In this document: positions 25,902 to 34,818 of the stretch, piece after piece
Layout: each line of letters starts with the position of its first letter
How positions within the stretch are numbered: position 1 is the first letter of the stretch
From: Siphonobacter sp. BAB-5405
GTDB lineage: Bacteria > Bacteroidota > Bacteroidia > Cytophagales > Spirosomataceae
DNA length: 64,000 bases
Assembly (NCBI RefSeq): GCF_002872335.1
Contig: NZ_NJAG01000001.1
Coordinates: 124,001 to 188,000 of the forward strand
Reading direction: 5' to 3'
Position numbers and translations under genes: made by a program
The notes under the pieces: model-generated
The model's input: the letters and a program-made list of their open reading frames with translations, nothing else
Databases searched by the model: none
What the model was told of the DNA's origin: nothing

Positions 25902-26465
25902 ATGCATATTATTACCTTCCTTCAACAGCACTTACCCTTATCTGCGGAAGTCGTCGAAGAGCTTCAGAAAATTATTGTTCGGGAACACCTTCCGAAAAAC
26001 CACGTGCTGGTCCGGCCGGGCCAGCACTGTCGAAGGCTCTTTTTCATTGAAGAAGGTCTCATTCGGGAACATTATCAAAGCCTCTCGGGGAAAGAAACGA
26101 CGTACCGCTTTCATACGGAAGACAATTTCGTAACGGCAGACGAAAGTTTCATCGACGGTCAACCCAGTCAGTATTACCTGGAAACCCTGGAGGAGACAAC
26201 GCTGTGTTCCATCTCGCACGAAGACTTTGAGCAGTTACTCAAACGGCATCCCCTTTTCGAGCAATTGCACGTACTGGTCATGCACCAGGTGATGCGGGAA
26301 ATGAAGGAACGCATCACGGCCCTGCAATTTCAAACGGCCACCGAACGCTACGAGTCGTTACTCCAAAATCAACCCTCCATTTTTCAGCGGGTCAGCCTGG
26401 GTCATATTGCTTCGTACCTCGGCATCTCGCAGGAGACGTTGAGTCGGATTCGGAGTAAAAAGTAG
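25902..26465 (+). CDS. Crp/Fnr family transcriptional regulator
   Basis: 187 aa. Cyclic-nucleotide-binding-like beta roll at residues 20-115 (VLVRPGQHCRRLFFIEEGLI, then YRFHTEDNFVTADESFIDGQ), a long dimer helix, and a C-terminal winged helix with VSLGHIASYLGISQETLSRIRS. The cAMP-contacting residues of Crp are not evident, which is typical for the Bacteroidota group. Starts 25 bases after aroB. Its TAG stop at 26463-26465 lies inside a REP palindrome. Confidence 0.88.
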   Translation: MHIITFLQQHLPLSAEVVEELQKIIVREHLPKNHVLVRPGQHCRRLFFIEEGLIREHYQSLSGKETTYRFHTEDNFVTADESFIDGQPSQYYLETLEETTLCSISHEDFEQLLKRHPLFEQLHVLVMHQVMREMKERITALQFQTATERYESLLQNQPSIFQRVSLGHIASYLGISQETLSRIRSKK

Positions 26466-26669
26466 GCATAGCCTAGAAATTTGAAAATCCGTAGCGGATG
26501 CTATGGATAACGCAGACTGCCGTTCTCAATACCAGTCTTCCAAAGAAATATACCTTAGAAGCAGCAGCAGAATCTACTCCTCTGTAAAAATCACTTTATC
26601 TCCCCTTTCCAAGGAGCGAGTTATCCGTAGCATCTGCTACGGACGCCCAAATTAGTAGGCTCCGCCTAC
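26462..26669. repeat. Inverted pair of REP units (BIME-like)
   Basis: Left unit: GTAGGC-ATA-GCCTAG at 26462-26476 and TCCGTAGC-GGAT-GCTATGGA at 26488-26507. Right unit on the other strand: TCCGTAGC-ATCT-GCTACGGA at 26624-26643 and GTAGGC-TCC-GCCTAC at 26655-26669. About 115 bases of unrelated sequence separate the halves. Layout is the same as the pair beside the RAYT gene, including GCGAGTT before the right unit. Confidence 0.9.
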
Positions 26670-26750
26670 CTCCCTTCGCTTTTTGACTTTTATCAAAGAG
26701 CCTGGCGTAAATCTTTCCGAGCTTTGCATGCACAACCCGAAAGCAGTGTT

Positions 26751-27170
26751 ATGAAAGCCCTGAATTTCACGCAGCAAAGCAGCCCTATACCGGATCGACA
26801 CTGGATCTTTTTATCAACGTCGTACTCCCTGCATTCGCTGATTGATTTGCTAAAAACTCTACTGAATCGCCACCAGCCGTGTACCGTCATTCATGGCCTG
26901 ACGCAGCTGAATTCTCCGTTTTTTCCCGACGAGCTTACCCGTCTCGAATCGACGTTTCGTGGCCTTTTGAAAACGTATTATGTATTCGGCAGTCCTACAC
27001 CAGCTTACCCGGCGTTAGACCTGCTCGAATCGCTCACCAATACATTCCCCGTATCAGAACTAAGTTTTATTCTGACGGATACGGAAGAATGGGTTGACAG
27101 TGTCCTTGAACACTTACTCTTTTTAGAAATCCCCCAATCACAAATTCACCTACTGGAAACGATTAATTAA
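26751..27170 (+). CDS. Hypothetical protein (139 aa) preceding the RND efflux genes
   Basis: Starts MKALNFTQQSSPIPDRHWIF, no signal peptide or membrane helix, mixed alpha/beta character with TVIHGLTQLNSPFFPDEL and FPVSELSFILTDTEEWVDSV. I do not recognise the family. An ATG nine codons upstream (26724) is possible. Seven bases separate its stop from the membrane fusion protein gene, so it is probably in the efflux operon and could be regulatory or accessory; this is inference from position. Confidence 0.6.
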   Translation: MKALNFTQQSSPIPDRHWIFLSTSYSLHSLIDLLKTLLNRHQPCTVIHGLTQLNSPFFPDELTRLESTFRGLLKTYYVFGSPTPAYPALDLLESLTNTFPVSELSFILTDTEEWVDSVLEHLLFLEIPQSQIHLLETIN

Positions 27171-27177
27171 TGCAGCC

Positions 27178-28224
27178 ATGAATACCAAATCTTATTTTCC
27201 CATCGGTTTAGCGGCCATTCTACTCGGCAGTTGTCAGAGCAAACCCGCACCTGAAACCGCCACCGCCGATCCGGCCGTACCGGTCATTACGCAAACAGTT
27301 AGTCGATCTTCTTCAGAAAATCAGATTTCGATTAGCGGAAACGTCGAAGGAAACCGGACCGTCAAACTCGGTTTTCTCGTGGCGGGAAAAATCAACTACA
27401 TCGCGGCTACGGAAGGCCAGCCCGTAGTCGCTGGAAAAGTACTCGCCAGTCTGGACCCTACCAGTTACCGGCTCGGCGTGGACGCGGCTACCGCCAGCGT
27501 CAATCAGGTGCAGGACGAGTACAACCGGCTCAAGCTTATGCACGACCGCAACAGCCTGAGCGATGCCGATTTCGCCAAAGTCTCTAACGGACTCAAACAG
27601 GCTCAGGCCCAGGCCGGACTCCAGAAAAAGAACCTTTCGGATACCAAACTCTACGCTCCGTTCTCGGGCGTACTGCTCAAAAAGAATACGGAGATTGGTG
27701 AAATCGTAGGTTCGGGAATGCCCCTGTTTATCGTTTCAGACATCCAGAAAGTAAAAGTCAACGCGGCCATTCCGGAATCGGAATTACAGCGGGTGAAAAT
27801 CGGTCAGTCAGCTCAGGTGTACATCTCAGCCCTCGACAGCACCTTCACCGGAAAAGTGACTGAAGTAGGTTCCGCCGCCGATGCGACGACGCGTTCGTTT
27901 TCGGTGAAAATCGAATTACGCAATCCGAAGCTCCTGATTCGTCCCGGTATGGTGGCCGAAGTGAAACTGCCTTCAACGCAGAAAACGGAATCGCTAACCT
28001 TACCCGCCGAAGCCGTCTTGCACGATACCGATAATTCTTCCTACGTTTTTGTAGCCGATTCGCAGAAAAAGCAGGCCTTTAAACGTCGCGTATCCATCGG
28101 TCGCCTGCTGGATTCTACCATTGAAATTACTTCGGGTTTACAGCCGGGCGAGCTGGTCATTACGGGTGGACAGCAAAAAATCCACGACGGTTCCGCCGTT
28201 CAGCTTACCAATACCCAGCCTTAA
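27178..28224 (+). CDS. RND efflux periplasmic adaptor (membrane fusion protein)
   Basis: Lipoprotein adaptor of a tripartite efflux pump. Lipobox LLGSC at about residues 16-20. Lipoyl-like hairpin VKLGFLVAGKINYIAATEGQ followed by LASLDPTSY; alpha-helical hairpin (about 95-150); second lipoyl half LYAPFSGVLLKKNTEIGEIV; then beta-barrel (TRSFSVKIELRNPKLLIRPG). 348 aa is standard. The inner-membrane pump and outer-membrane TolC-like genes follow. Between this gene and the pump there is an inverted CGTATAC / GTATACG pair (28225-28267). Confidence 0.92.
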   Translation: MNTKSYFPIGLAAILLGSCQSKPAPETATADPAVPVITQTVSRSSSENQISISGNVEGNRTVKLGFLVAGKINYIAATEGQPVVAGKVLASLDPTSYRLGVDAATASVNQVQDEYNRLKLMHDRNSLSDADFAKVSNGLKQAQAQAGLQKKNLSDTKLYAPFSGVLLKKNTEIGEIVGSGMPLFIVSDIQKVKVNAAIPESELQRVKIGQSAQVYISALDSTFTGKVTEVGSAADATTRSFSVKIELRNPKLLIRPGMVAEVKLPSTQKTESLTLPAEAVLHDTDNSSYVFVADSQKKQAFKRRVSIGRLLDSTIEITSGLQPGELVITGGQQKIHDGSAVQLTNTQP

Positions 28225-28301
28225 CGTATACAAAACATCGTTCAATTTTATTTAACGGACGTATACGCTTCTTACTCTACAGGCCTTATCCAGTGTAGAT
28301 C

Positions 28302-31300
28302 ATGAATTTTGTCAAATCATCCCTAAAATATTCGCAGGTTACGCTGACGGTACTGCTGATGGTTTTTGCCGTTGGTGTACATTCCCTGCTGACCATGCCC
28401 CGCCGGGAAGACCCCAAGATTACCATTCGTACGGGTCTGGTACTGGCGTATTTCCCCGGAGCGAATTCCGCTCAGGTGGAAGATCAGGTTACGAAAAAGC
28501 TGGAGCAATACCTGTTTCAGTTTGAAGAAGTCAAGAAATCCAAAACCTTCTCCACGACCCGCGACGGTGCCGTCGTCATTAATGTGGAGCTGGAGGACAA
28601 AGTAAAAGACCCGGACGTATTCTGGAGTAAACTGCGGCACGAATTACTCGTCGCCAAAACGCTGGCTCTGCCCGAAGGTGTACGTGGCCCGATCGTCAAC
28701 TCCGATTTCGGTGATACGGAAGCTCTGGTTATCGGGATTGAATCCGATCAGGCTTCGTACAACGAGTTGAAAGACTATCTACAGAAAGTAGAAGATCAGC
28801 TCCGGACGCTGCCCGCCGTGTCGAAAATCAAACGTATTGGCGAGCAGAAAGAACAGATCGTCATTACGAGCAATTCCGAAAAACTGGCTCAGTACGGCAT
28901 CAAGTTCACGCAGGTGATGAACGTACTGAAATCCCAGAATGCCATTAGTCCGACGGGAAATGTGAAAACCGGAACGGCGGAGGTACCGCTCTACGCCAAC
29001 GGTGGTTACAGCACCGAAAGCCAGATAGCCAGTCAGATTATCGGTACTTCCAAAACCGGAGACGTGATTCGACTCGGCGACGTAGCCCGCATCACCCGTC
29101 AGTACCAGGACCCCACGAGTACGACAACCGTAAACGGACACCGGGCCCTGATGCTGGCCGTGGAAATGCACGAAGGAAACAACATTGTGTCGTTCGGTAA
29201 GGACGTTGATGCTCAGCTGGAAGCCGTGCAGAAATTATTACCGAGTACCGTGAAACTGACTACGATTGTTAATCAGCCGCATCTGGTGGATGAGAACGTT
29301 GGTCACTTCATCCGGGAATTTTTCCTGGCTATTGTTTCGGTCGTGATTGTCGTGATTTTGCTCCTGCCCTTCCGCATTGCGGCGGTGGCGGCCATGGCGA
29401 TTCCGATGACGGTTGCCGTCACTTTTGCCCTGCTGCACGCCTTTGGTATCGAGCTGCATCAGGTATCGCTGGCGGCCTTGATTGTGGTACTGGGCATGGT
29501 CGTCGATGATGCCATCGTCATTGCCGATAACTACGTGGAACTGCTCGATGAAGGACTGGACCGCTGGACGGCCGCCTGGCGGAGTGCCAGTGATCTGGTA
29601 GTTCCCGTATTTGCAGCGACGATTACGATCATTGCTTCCTTTATGCCGATGGTTATTCTGTCGGGCTCGGTGGGTGAATTCATTTTTGCTCTGCCCATTA
29701 CGGTGGCCATTGCCTTGTCGGCTTCGTTCATCGTCGCCATGATTCTGACGCCACTGCTGTGTTATACCTTCATCAAAAAAGGCTTACACGATCCTTCCGA
29801 AGCGAACAAGAAGAAACGTACGTCCCTGCTGGATCGGATGCAGAATGGCTACAACGCGGCCATCGACTGGTGCATGCGTCATTCCGGCGTAACGATTCTA
29901 GGCAGTTTGCTCACAATCGCACTGGCGGGTTTACTCTTCACGACGATCCGTCAGAAGTTTTTCCCGGCGGCGGAGCGAAATCAGTTCGTCGTGGAATTGT
30001 GGATGCCGACGGGTACGAAACTTGATAAAACCCGGGCAGCCATCAGTAAAATTGAAAACGTTGTCAAGAAAGATCAGCGGGTAACGAGTTACGCCACTTT
30101 TGCCGGAACAAGTGCTCCCCGATTTTATTACAACTTTTCGCCCGAAGTACCCGTCACCAATTACGCCCAGATTCTGATCAATACCACGGATATTGCCAGT
30201 ACGCAGGCGATGGCGGAAGAACTGACCCGTCAGGTCGATGCCCTGGTGCCCGAAGGACGTCCGCAGGTGAAACTCATGCAACAGGGTACGGTTACCAAAG
30301 CTCCGGTGGAAGTACGCATCGTGGGCGACGATCTGCCGACGCTCAAGCAAATCGGCGTACAGGTAGATAGTGTTCTGCGAAATACACCCGGCAGTGCATG
30401 GTGCGTACCGATTTTATGGAAGATTATTACGGGGTGAATATCAACCTCAAGGGTGAAGCCAACCGACTGGGCTTTACCACCTCCAGTATCGGGCAAACGA
30501 TTTACGCCGGTTTCAACGGGGCTCCCGTGACCACCTTGTACGAAGGCACAACACCCGTGGATCTGGTGGTACGGCTGGACGAAACCAACCGCCGCAACTT
30601 CGATGATTTGCTCAACACGTACCTCTCCTCGCCCGTCACAGGAGCTTCGGTACCCCTGCGGCAAATCGCTGATCTGCAGCCCGCCTGGCAAACGGGCCGC
30701 ATCATGCACCGCAACGGCGTTCGAACGCTGACGGTCCAAAGCGAAACGCAGGCCAATTTGTTGCCCTCGGAATTGCTAAAAGCGGTTCAACCCAAAATTG
30801 AGTCGCTGAAATTGCCCGCTGGTTACCGCATCGAATACGGGGGCGAGTACGAAGGACAGAAAGAAACGTTCAGCCAGATGGTTGTAGTCATGGTGATCAG
30901 TATCGTCCTGATATTCCTGATTCTGTTGTTCCAGTTCCGGAATATTAAGGAAGCTCTGCTGGTGATGCTGACCATTCCGCTGAGTTTGTTCGGAGCTTTC
31001 TTGGGACTGATTCTCACGCATAACAACTTTGGCTTTACGGCTTTCGTCGGACTGATCAGTTTATCTGGGATTGTGGTACGGAATGCGATCATTCTTGTCG
31101 ATCATACCAACGAACTGCTCAAACACGGCATGGACATTCCTACTGCCGCCGCCGAATCAGGAAAACGACGCTTACGTCCGATCTTCCTGACGGCCATGGC
31201 CGCTGCCATTGGCGTATTACCCATGATTCTCTCGGGATCGCCCATGTGGAGTCCGTTGGCGAGTGTGATTGCCGTGGGCGTGGTCTGGTCGATGATTATG

Positions 31301-31396
31301 GCCCTGCTGACGGTACCCGTGCTGTACGTGAAAATGATTAAACCGAAAGACAAAGCGTATCTGATGAGCGTTGGCCGCGATACGCAACCCGTCTAA
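28302..31396 (+). pseudogene. RND (AcrB/heavy-metal-type) efflux pump, frameshifted
   Basis: Proton-driven inner-membrane pump. The first frame (28302-30437) has the normal N-terminus MNFVKSSLKYSQVTLTVLLM, the TM4 charged motif GMVVDDAIVIADNYVELLDE and TM6 region, then runs into VLRNTPGSAWCVPILWKIITG and stops. The second frame resumes without a gap at VRTDFMEDYYGVNINLKGEA and carries the rest through GLISLSGIVVRNAIILVDHT to the end at 31396. One base, probably a G after GCATGG near 30403, is missing. Joined, the protein would be about 1030 aa, the normal length. It is either a recent inactivation or a sequencing error; the gene is otherwise intact. Confidence 0.85.
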
Positions 31397-31424
31397 GTCT
31401 TTTCAACCCATTCCATTAAAACCC

Positions 31425-32741
31425 ATGAAAAAGGTTTTGTTATACAGCTTTCTGCTCGGCTCGGCGTGGTCCGTACAAGCCCAGGAAGTACTCTCGCTGG
31501 AAGAAGCCAAAAGTCAGGCTTTACAGCACAATCGCTTGCTGAGTATTCAGAAAGAGAAAGTCCGCGAAAGCGAATACAAAGTCACGGAAGCCAAGACGAA
31601 GAATAAACCACAATTTCTGGCTTCGGGCATGTATGTCTTCAACGGGATTACGAAAGATCTGGCGATTCCCGCCGGAGCCTTTGGTCAGGTCGGAGGCACG
31701 TATCTACCGCAACAACCCGTTCCCTTATTTCAGAGTAAACACAACCTCTTTCTCGGCTCGGTTGGAGCGTACCAGCCCATCAGTCAGCTTGGAAAAATCA
31801 AAGTGGGGGTAAAAGCCGCCGAAGCCGACGTACGCATCGCCCAGACGCAGGTAACCAAAGCTGAATTGGAAGTACTCCAGGGCGTAGAAAAGCTGTATTA
31901 CGGCGTGCTGATTACTCAGAAGCAGCTCGACGAAGCCAACGCCAACGTGCAGCTTACCCAGGCCAAGCTGTACGACGTAGAAAGTGCCCTGCTGGCGGGA
32001 AAAACCGACGAAGTATACAAAGTAGGTTTACAGGCCGATCTGGCCAACCAGCAGCAAAAAGTGGTGCAGATCCTGAACCAGATGGAAGATTACGAGGCGG
32101 ATCTGAAAGTTGTACTCGGGGTGCCGGATACGGATTCCTTACGGCTCACTGACGTTAGCGTGGCTGGACTGGCCGTACAACCGCTGAATACCTATCTGGA
32201 AGAAGCCCGTCAGTCTAACCCGGACGTAAAATTGGCGACGCAAACCATCGAAAAAGTGGAGTACGGCATTGAAGCCGCCCGCAAGGACAAGTTGCCTAAC
32301 GTCGGCGTACTGGCTGGCTACAATTACCAGAACGTCATTTCGGATTTACCAGCGAATAATTACTTCCTGGGACTGAACGTAAGCTGGAACATCTATGATT
32401 TCGGTAAACGGCGTTCGGAAGAAAATCAGCGGCTTTCGCAGAAGAAACAGGCCGAAGCCTATCAGGCTCATACGCAGGAAGACGTAGCCGCTAAAATCAG
32501 TAAAGCGTACCGAAAAGTGACACAGTCGCAACGCCTCATTACGGTGGCTCAACAGGCGGTTACCCTACGTCGCGAGGAAGTACGGATGAAAACCAATGCG
32601 AAAGAAGCGGGATTGAAACTGGAAAAAGATTTGCTGGAATCGAAGGCGAGTCTGGCGAAGGCGGAGCAGGATCTGTACGGGGCTCAACTGGCCTATCGGC
32701 TGGCCCTTGCGGAATTGAATACGCTGGCGGGTATTCGCTAG
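31425..32741 (+). CDS. TolC family outer membrane efflux protein
   Basis: Signal peptide MKKVLLYSFLLGSAWSVQAQ, then the duplicated TolC helical pattern: LSLEEAKSQALQHNRLLSIQ early, AEADVRIAQTQVTKAELEVL, ARQSNPDVKLATQTIEKVEY in the second half, and LSWN-like GLNVSWNIYDFGKRRSEENQ. 438 aa. ATG at 31425 is used because the upstream start at 31371 overlaps the pump gene and lacks a signal. Followed by a strong terminator. Confidence 0.9.
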   Translation: MKKVLLYSFLLGSAWSVQAQEVLSLEEAKSQALQHNRLLSIQKEKVRESEYKVTEAKTKNKPQFLASGMYVFNGITKDLAIPAGAFGQVGGTYLPQQPVPLFQSKHNLFLGSVGAYQPISQLGKIKVGVKAAEADVRIAQTQVTKAELEVLQGVEKLYYGVLITQKQLDEANANVQLTQAKLYDVESALLAGKTDEVYKVGLQADLANQQQKVVQILNQMEDYEADLKVVLGVPDTDSLRLTDVSVAGLAVQPLNTYLEEARQSNPDVKLATQTIEKVEYGIEAARKDKLPNVGVLAGYNYQNVISDLPANNYFLGLNVSWNIYDFGKRRSEENQRLSQKKQAEAYQAHTQEDVAAKISKAYRKVTQSQRLITVAQQAVTLRREEVRMKTNAKEAGLKLEKDLLESKASLAKAEQDLYGAQLAYRLALAELNTLAGIR

Positions 32742-32759
32742 AAAAGCTTACAGGAAAGA

Positions 32760-32791
32760 AAACGGCGGGCGGAAGTTTGCCGTTTTTTTTA
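32760..32791 (+). terminator. Rho-independent terminator of the efflux operon
   Basis: Stem AACGGC at 32761-32766 with GCCGTT at 32779-32784, followed by a run of eight T. It lies about 20 bases after the TolC-like gene stop. Confidence 0.85.
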
Positions 32792-32838
32792 TGCATATGT
32801 GCAACGGGCGGCAAGGGATTCGTTGCATCAAATCGTAC

Positions 32839-33072
32839 TTATTTCAGCACGTAAGCGTGGGCGGGCTCTCCTTTTTCGAGTTTGATACGTACGCCGTTAA
32901 TTTCTTCGGGTAACCGGCGTTCCCAGTGTTTGGTCAGACTTTTCACCCGGACCAGGATGTACTCTTTTTCGTTTTCCCGCCGGATTGCCAGTCCCAGGAA
33001 CCCCTGCTCATCGCGGAGTTGCCGGGACAATTCTTTTTTGATTTCGCCTACCGTACTCATCATCTTCATCAT
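32839..33072 (-). CDS. Small conserved-looking protein (77 aa) paired with a protease gene
   Basis: Starts MMKMMSTVGEIKKEL (the third Met, at about 33060, is also possible) and has KHWERRLPEEINGVRIKLEK in the middle. Compact, charged, no signal or membrane segment. Its start overlaps the stop of the trypsin-like protease gene by four bases (ATGA-type), so the two are translationally coupled. An inhibitor or chaperone for the protease is conceivable but unsupported by sequence. Confidence 0.65.
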   Translation of the reverse strand: MMKMMSTVGEIKKELSRQLRDEQGFLGLAIRRENEKEYILVRVKSLTKHWERRLPEEINGVRIKLEKGEPAHAYVLK

Positions 33073-34034
33073 TTACTAAGGGTGACATTCAAGGCCCGTA
33101 ATACATTGGCAATGGGATTGGCAAAGGTCAGATTCCCATCACCGGCAAACAACAAGCCGACGACTAATCCCGTTCCCGCTTCCACGATAATTGATCCCGA
33201 GTCGCCGGGCTGGGAAAATGCGTTTCCGTTTTCCCCTTCAATTTCGATCTGATCCACGAAATAGGCCTGCTTGCGACCAAACGTGACGGGTAAATCCGTG
33301 GAAAGCGAAACAACCGTGCCCGTGGTATACCCCGTGGTGCGACCGTATTTTTCCACTTTCATGCCGTACGTGGGCGTGGTAATGCCCGTCAGCGTAGCCA
33401 GCGGCGGATTCGACGGAGGAAAGTTAGTGGAAACCAGCGAATTATCCAAAGGTTCGGCCAGAGCGGCGTCGACTTCGTTGGTTCCGCTAAAATCGATGGG
33501 GACAAACCGGGCCAGCGTTCCGACCCGACTCGCATTCGATCCGCCATCGCGGACGCCGGGTTGCCAGATGGGATCGCCGGTTTTCGCTTCGTTGCCATTG
33601 GCGAAAACGTGATTGTTGCTGAGCCAGTACGTCTTTCCCTGATCGTATACAGCACAACCCAGCGTCCCCGCCGATACGAGTTCATGCCCGATGGACACGC
33701 CGTACCACAGGGGTCGCTGCGAGCGGCGGATGGGTTCATTGAAGGCAATGACCTGATTGGCGTGAATCATGCGTAAATCCGGCTCGTCGACTTCCAGTAC
33801 GGTAGCCAGAGCCGTAATTTCCTGCGGAGAAAGGGGATTTTGAACGAGCACGCGAATGTGGTACTCCTCCGTTCCCTCCCGTCCAATCCCGATTCCGGCA
33901 ATGGCGGGCTGGATGAGATGCGTACTGCTTTCGAGTACCGTATCCAGTCCGAACGCCCGCACAATTTTATGTTGAGTAGCCAGCAACTGGCCCGACAATA
34001 CACTTTTGGCCTGTACGGCTTTTTGATAATTCAT
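33069..34034 (-). CDS. Trypsin-like serine protease domain protein
   Basis: 321 aa with a chymotrypsin-fold catalytic domain. Triad candidates: His in WLSNNHVFANGN, Asp in TNEVDAALAEPLDN, Ser in AFSQPGDSGSIIVEAG, in the right order and spacing. The first 110 residues (IVRAFGLDTVLESSTHLIQP onward) are an N-terminal alpha/beta domain. No signal peptide is visible, so it is either cytosolic or exported by another route. It is coupled to the 77-aa gene downstream. Repeat element copy B lies just upstream. Confidence 0.82.
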   Translation of the reverse strand: MNYQKAVQAKSVLSGQLLATQHKIVRAFGLDTVLESSTHLIQPAIAGIGIGREGTEEYHIRVLVQNPLSPQEITALATVLEVDEPDLRMIHANQVIAFNEPIRRSQRPLWYGVSIGHELVSAGTLGCAVYDQGKTYWLSNNHVFANGNEAKTGDPIWQPGVRDGGSNASRVGTLARFVPIDFSGTNEVDAALAEPLDNSLVSTNFPPSNPPLATLTGITTPTYGMKVEKYGRTTGYTTGTVVSLSTDLPVTFGRKQAYFVDQIEIEGENGNAFSQPGDSGSIIVEAGTGLVVGLLFAGDGNLTFANPIANVLRALNVTLSK

Positions 34035-34144
34035 ACTGTTTTTAGCAACAAGTATATATTCTGTTTCGCAGGAACGGCTGGTTTTTAATTCGTATACAGT
34101 CGAAACTTATTCATAAAAAATAATGACCAACTAGTATTCTAGAT

Positions 34145-34274
34145 TAGTATTTCGTTCCGCTGAGAGGGCTGGTCATTAGTCCGTATGACATTCTTTGTAA
34201 AAACTTTCTAACAGCTAATAACTAGTATCACAGTGTCAGTATTTCGTCCCGCAAGCACGGCTGGTCATTAGTCT
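34145..34274 (-). repeat. Two tandem tail repeats of element copy B
   Basis: Unit 1 at 34231-34274 and unit 2 at 34145-34183. Both read ACTAATGACCAGCC on the minus strand and end ACGAAATACT. Unit 1 shares 29 identical bases with the first tail of copy A; unit 2 shares the CTCAGCGG centre with the second tail of copy A. Confidence 0.88.
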
Positions 34275-34279
34275 CTATG

Positions 34280-34441
34280 CATTCCATGCCGGGCATCGCA
34301 TGCGGGGCATCCCATGCCGGCACGCCCGCCGCTCTTTTCATCCTGCACTAGGCCACCGCGTTGCGGATGAAACCATTCCATGGTGGCCGCCATGAAATGG
34401 AAGGCGGCTTGAGCCCCAGAATGGAATTCCGCCATGGAATG
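34280..34441 (-). other. Hairpin H2 of element copy B
   Basis: Inner stem TTTCATCC / GGATGAAA (34365-34372 and 34336-34343), loop with GCAACGCGGTGGCC (34351-34364 on the minus strand). Outer arms CATTCCATG (34280-34288) and CATGGAATG (34433-34441) replace the ATCGCGAA / TTCGCGAT stem of copy A. A second copy of the same arm, CCATTCCATGG at 34373-34383, gives an alternative pairing. Confidence 0.78.
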
Positions 34442-34556
34442 GGATAGGACGGGGTGCGGTTTTATGTCGCCCATGAAGGCATTTGACTCTGTTCTAACAA
34501 CTGGCAACAAACAACTATCAACTTTCAAAAGATGTCAGAAGATGCAAACCTCTCCC

Positions 34557-34684
34557 GCACATGAGCATTCCATTCTGGGCCATTCCATGGCGGCAACTGA
34601 ACGACCTACGACAGCCGCAACGCGGTGGCCCTGGAGTAGGCTGTCGTCAGGCGTGGAGGGGTCCAGCCTGGAAGGCTCATGTGC
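34557..34684 (-). other. Hairpin H1 of element copy B
   Basis: Outer stem GCACATGAGC / GCTCATGTGC (34557-34566 and 34675-34684), inner stem CGACAGCC / GGCTGTCG, loop carrying GGCCACCGCGTTGC on the minus strand (34617-34630). Compared with copy A, a C-G pair has become A-T and a G-C pair has become A-T in the outer stem. Confidence 0.83.
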
Positions 34685-34818
34685 TACTAGCCAGCCAGTA
34701 AGAAGTGCCAAACTCCGTCTAGGTGAATAACGAAGCTCCATAAGAACTCACTACAAAGGGACTACTAGTCAGCTAGTAAGGAACACCAAAACTGGTCTTT
34801 ATAAACCGTAAACACCCC

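Larger units (their letters stand above)
34134..34801 (-). repeat. Composite structured intergenic element, copy B
   Basis: Same element as at 24098-24520, in reverse orientation. Read on the minus strand: two small hairpins, TACTAG-CTGA-CTAGTA (at about 34762-34777) and TACTGG-CTGG-CTAGTA (at about 34684-34699), then H1 (34557-34684), the linker with GTTGATAGTTGTTT and CCTTCATGG, H2 (34280-34441) and two tail repeats. It is longer than copy A because H2 contains additional GGCATC/CCATGGAATG palindromic material. It fills the 784-base gap between the protease gene and the coiled-coil protein gene, on the same strand as both. I see no gene in it. Confidence 0.85.

Noticed and set aside
34268-34528. 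86-codon open frame on the minus strand inside element copy B
   Set aside because: It runs through H2 and is made of repeated palindromic words. The aligned region in copy A has a different frame that stops after 26 codons, so there is no conserved protein.
34434-34730. 98-codon plus-strand open frame across the H1 region of copy B
   Set aside because: It crosses the hairpin in antisense, has no start context and no counterpart in copy A.
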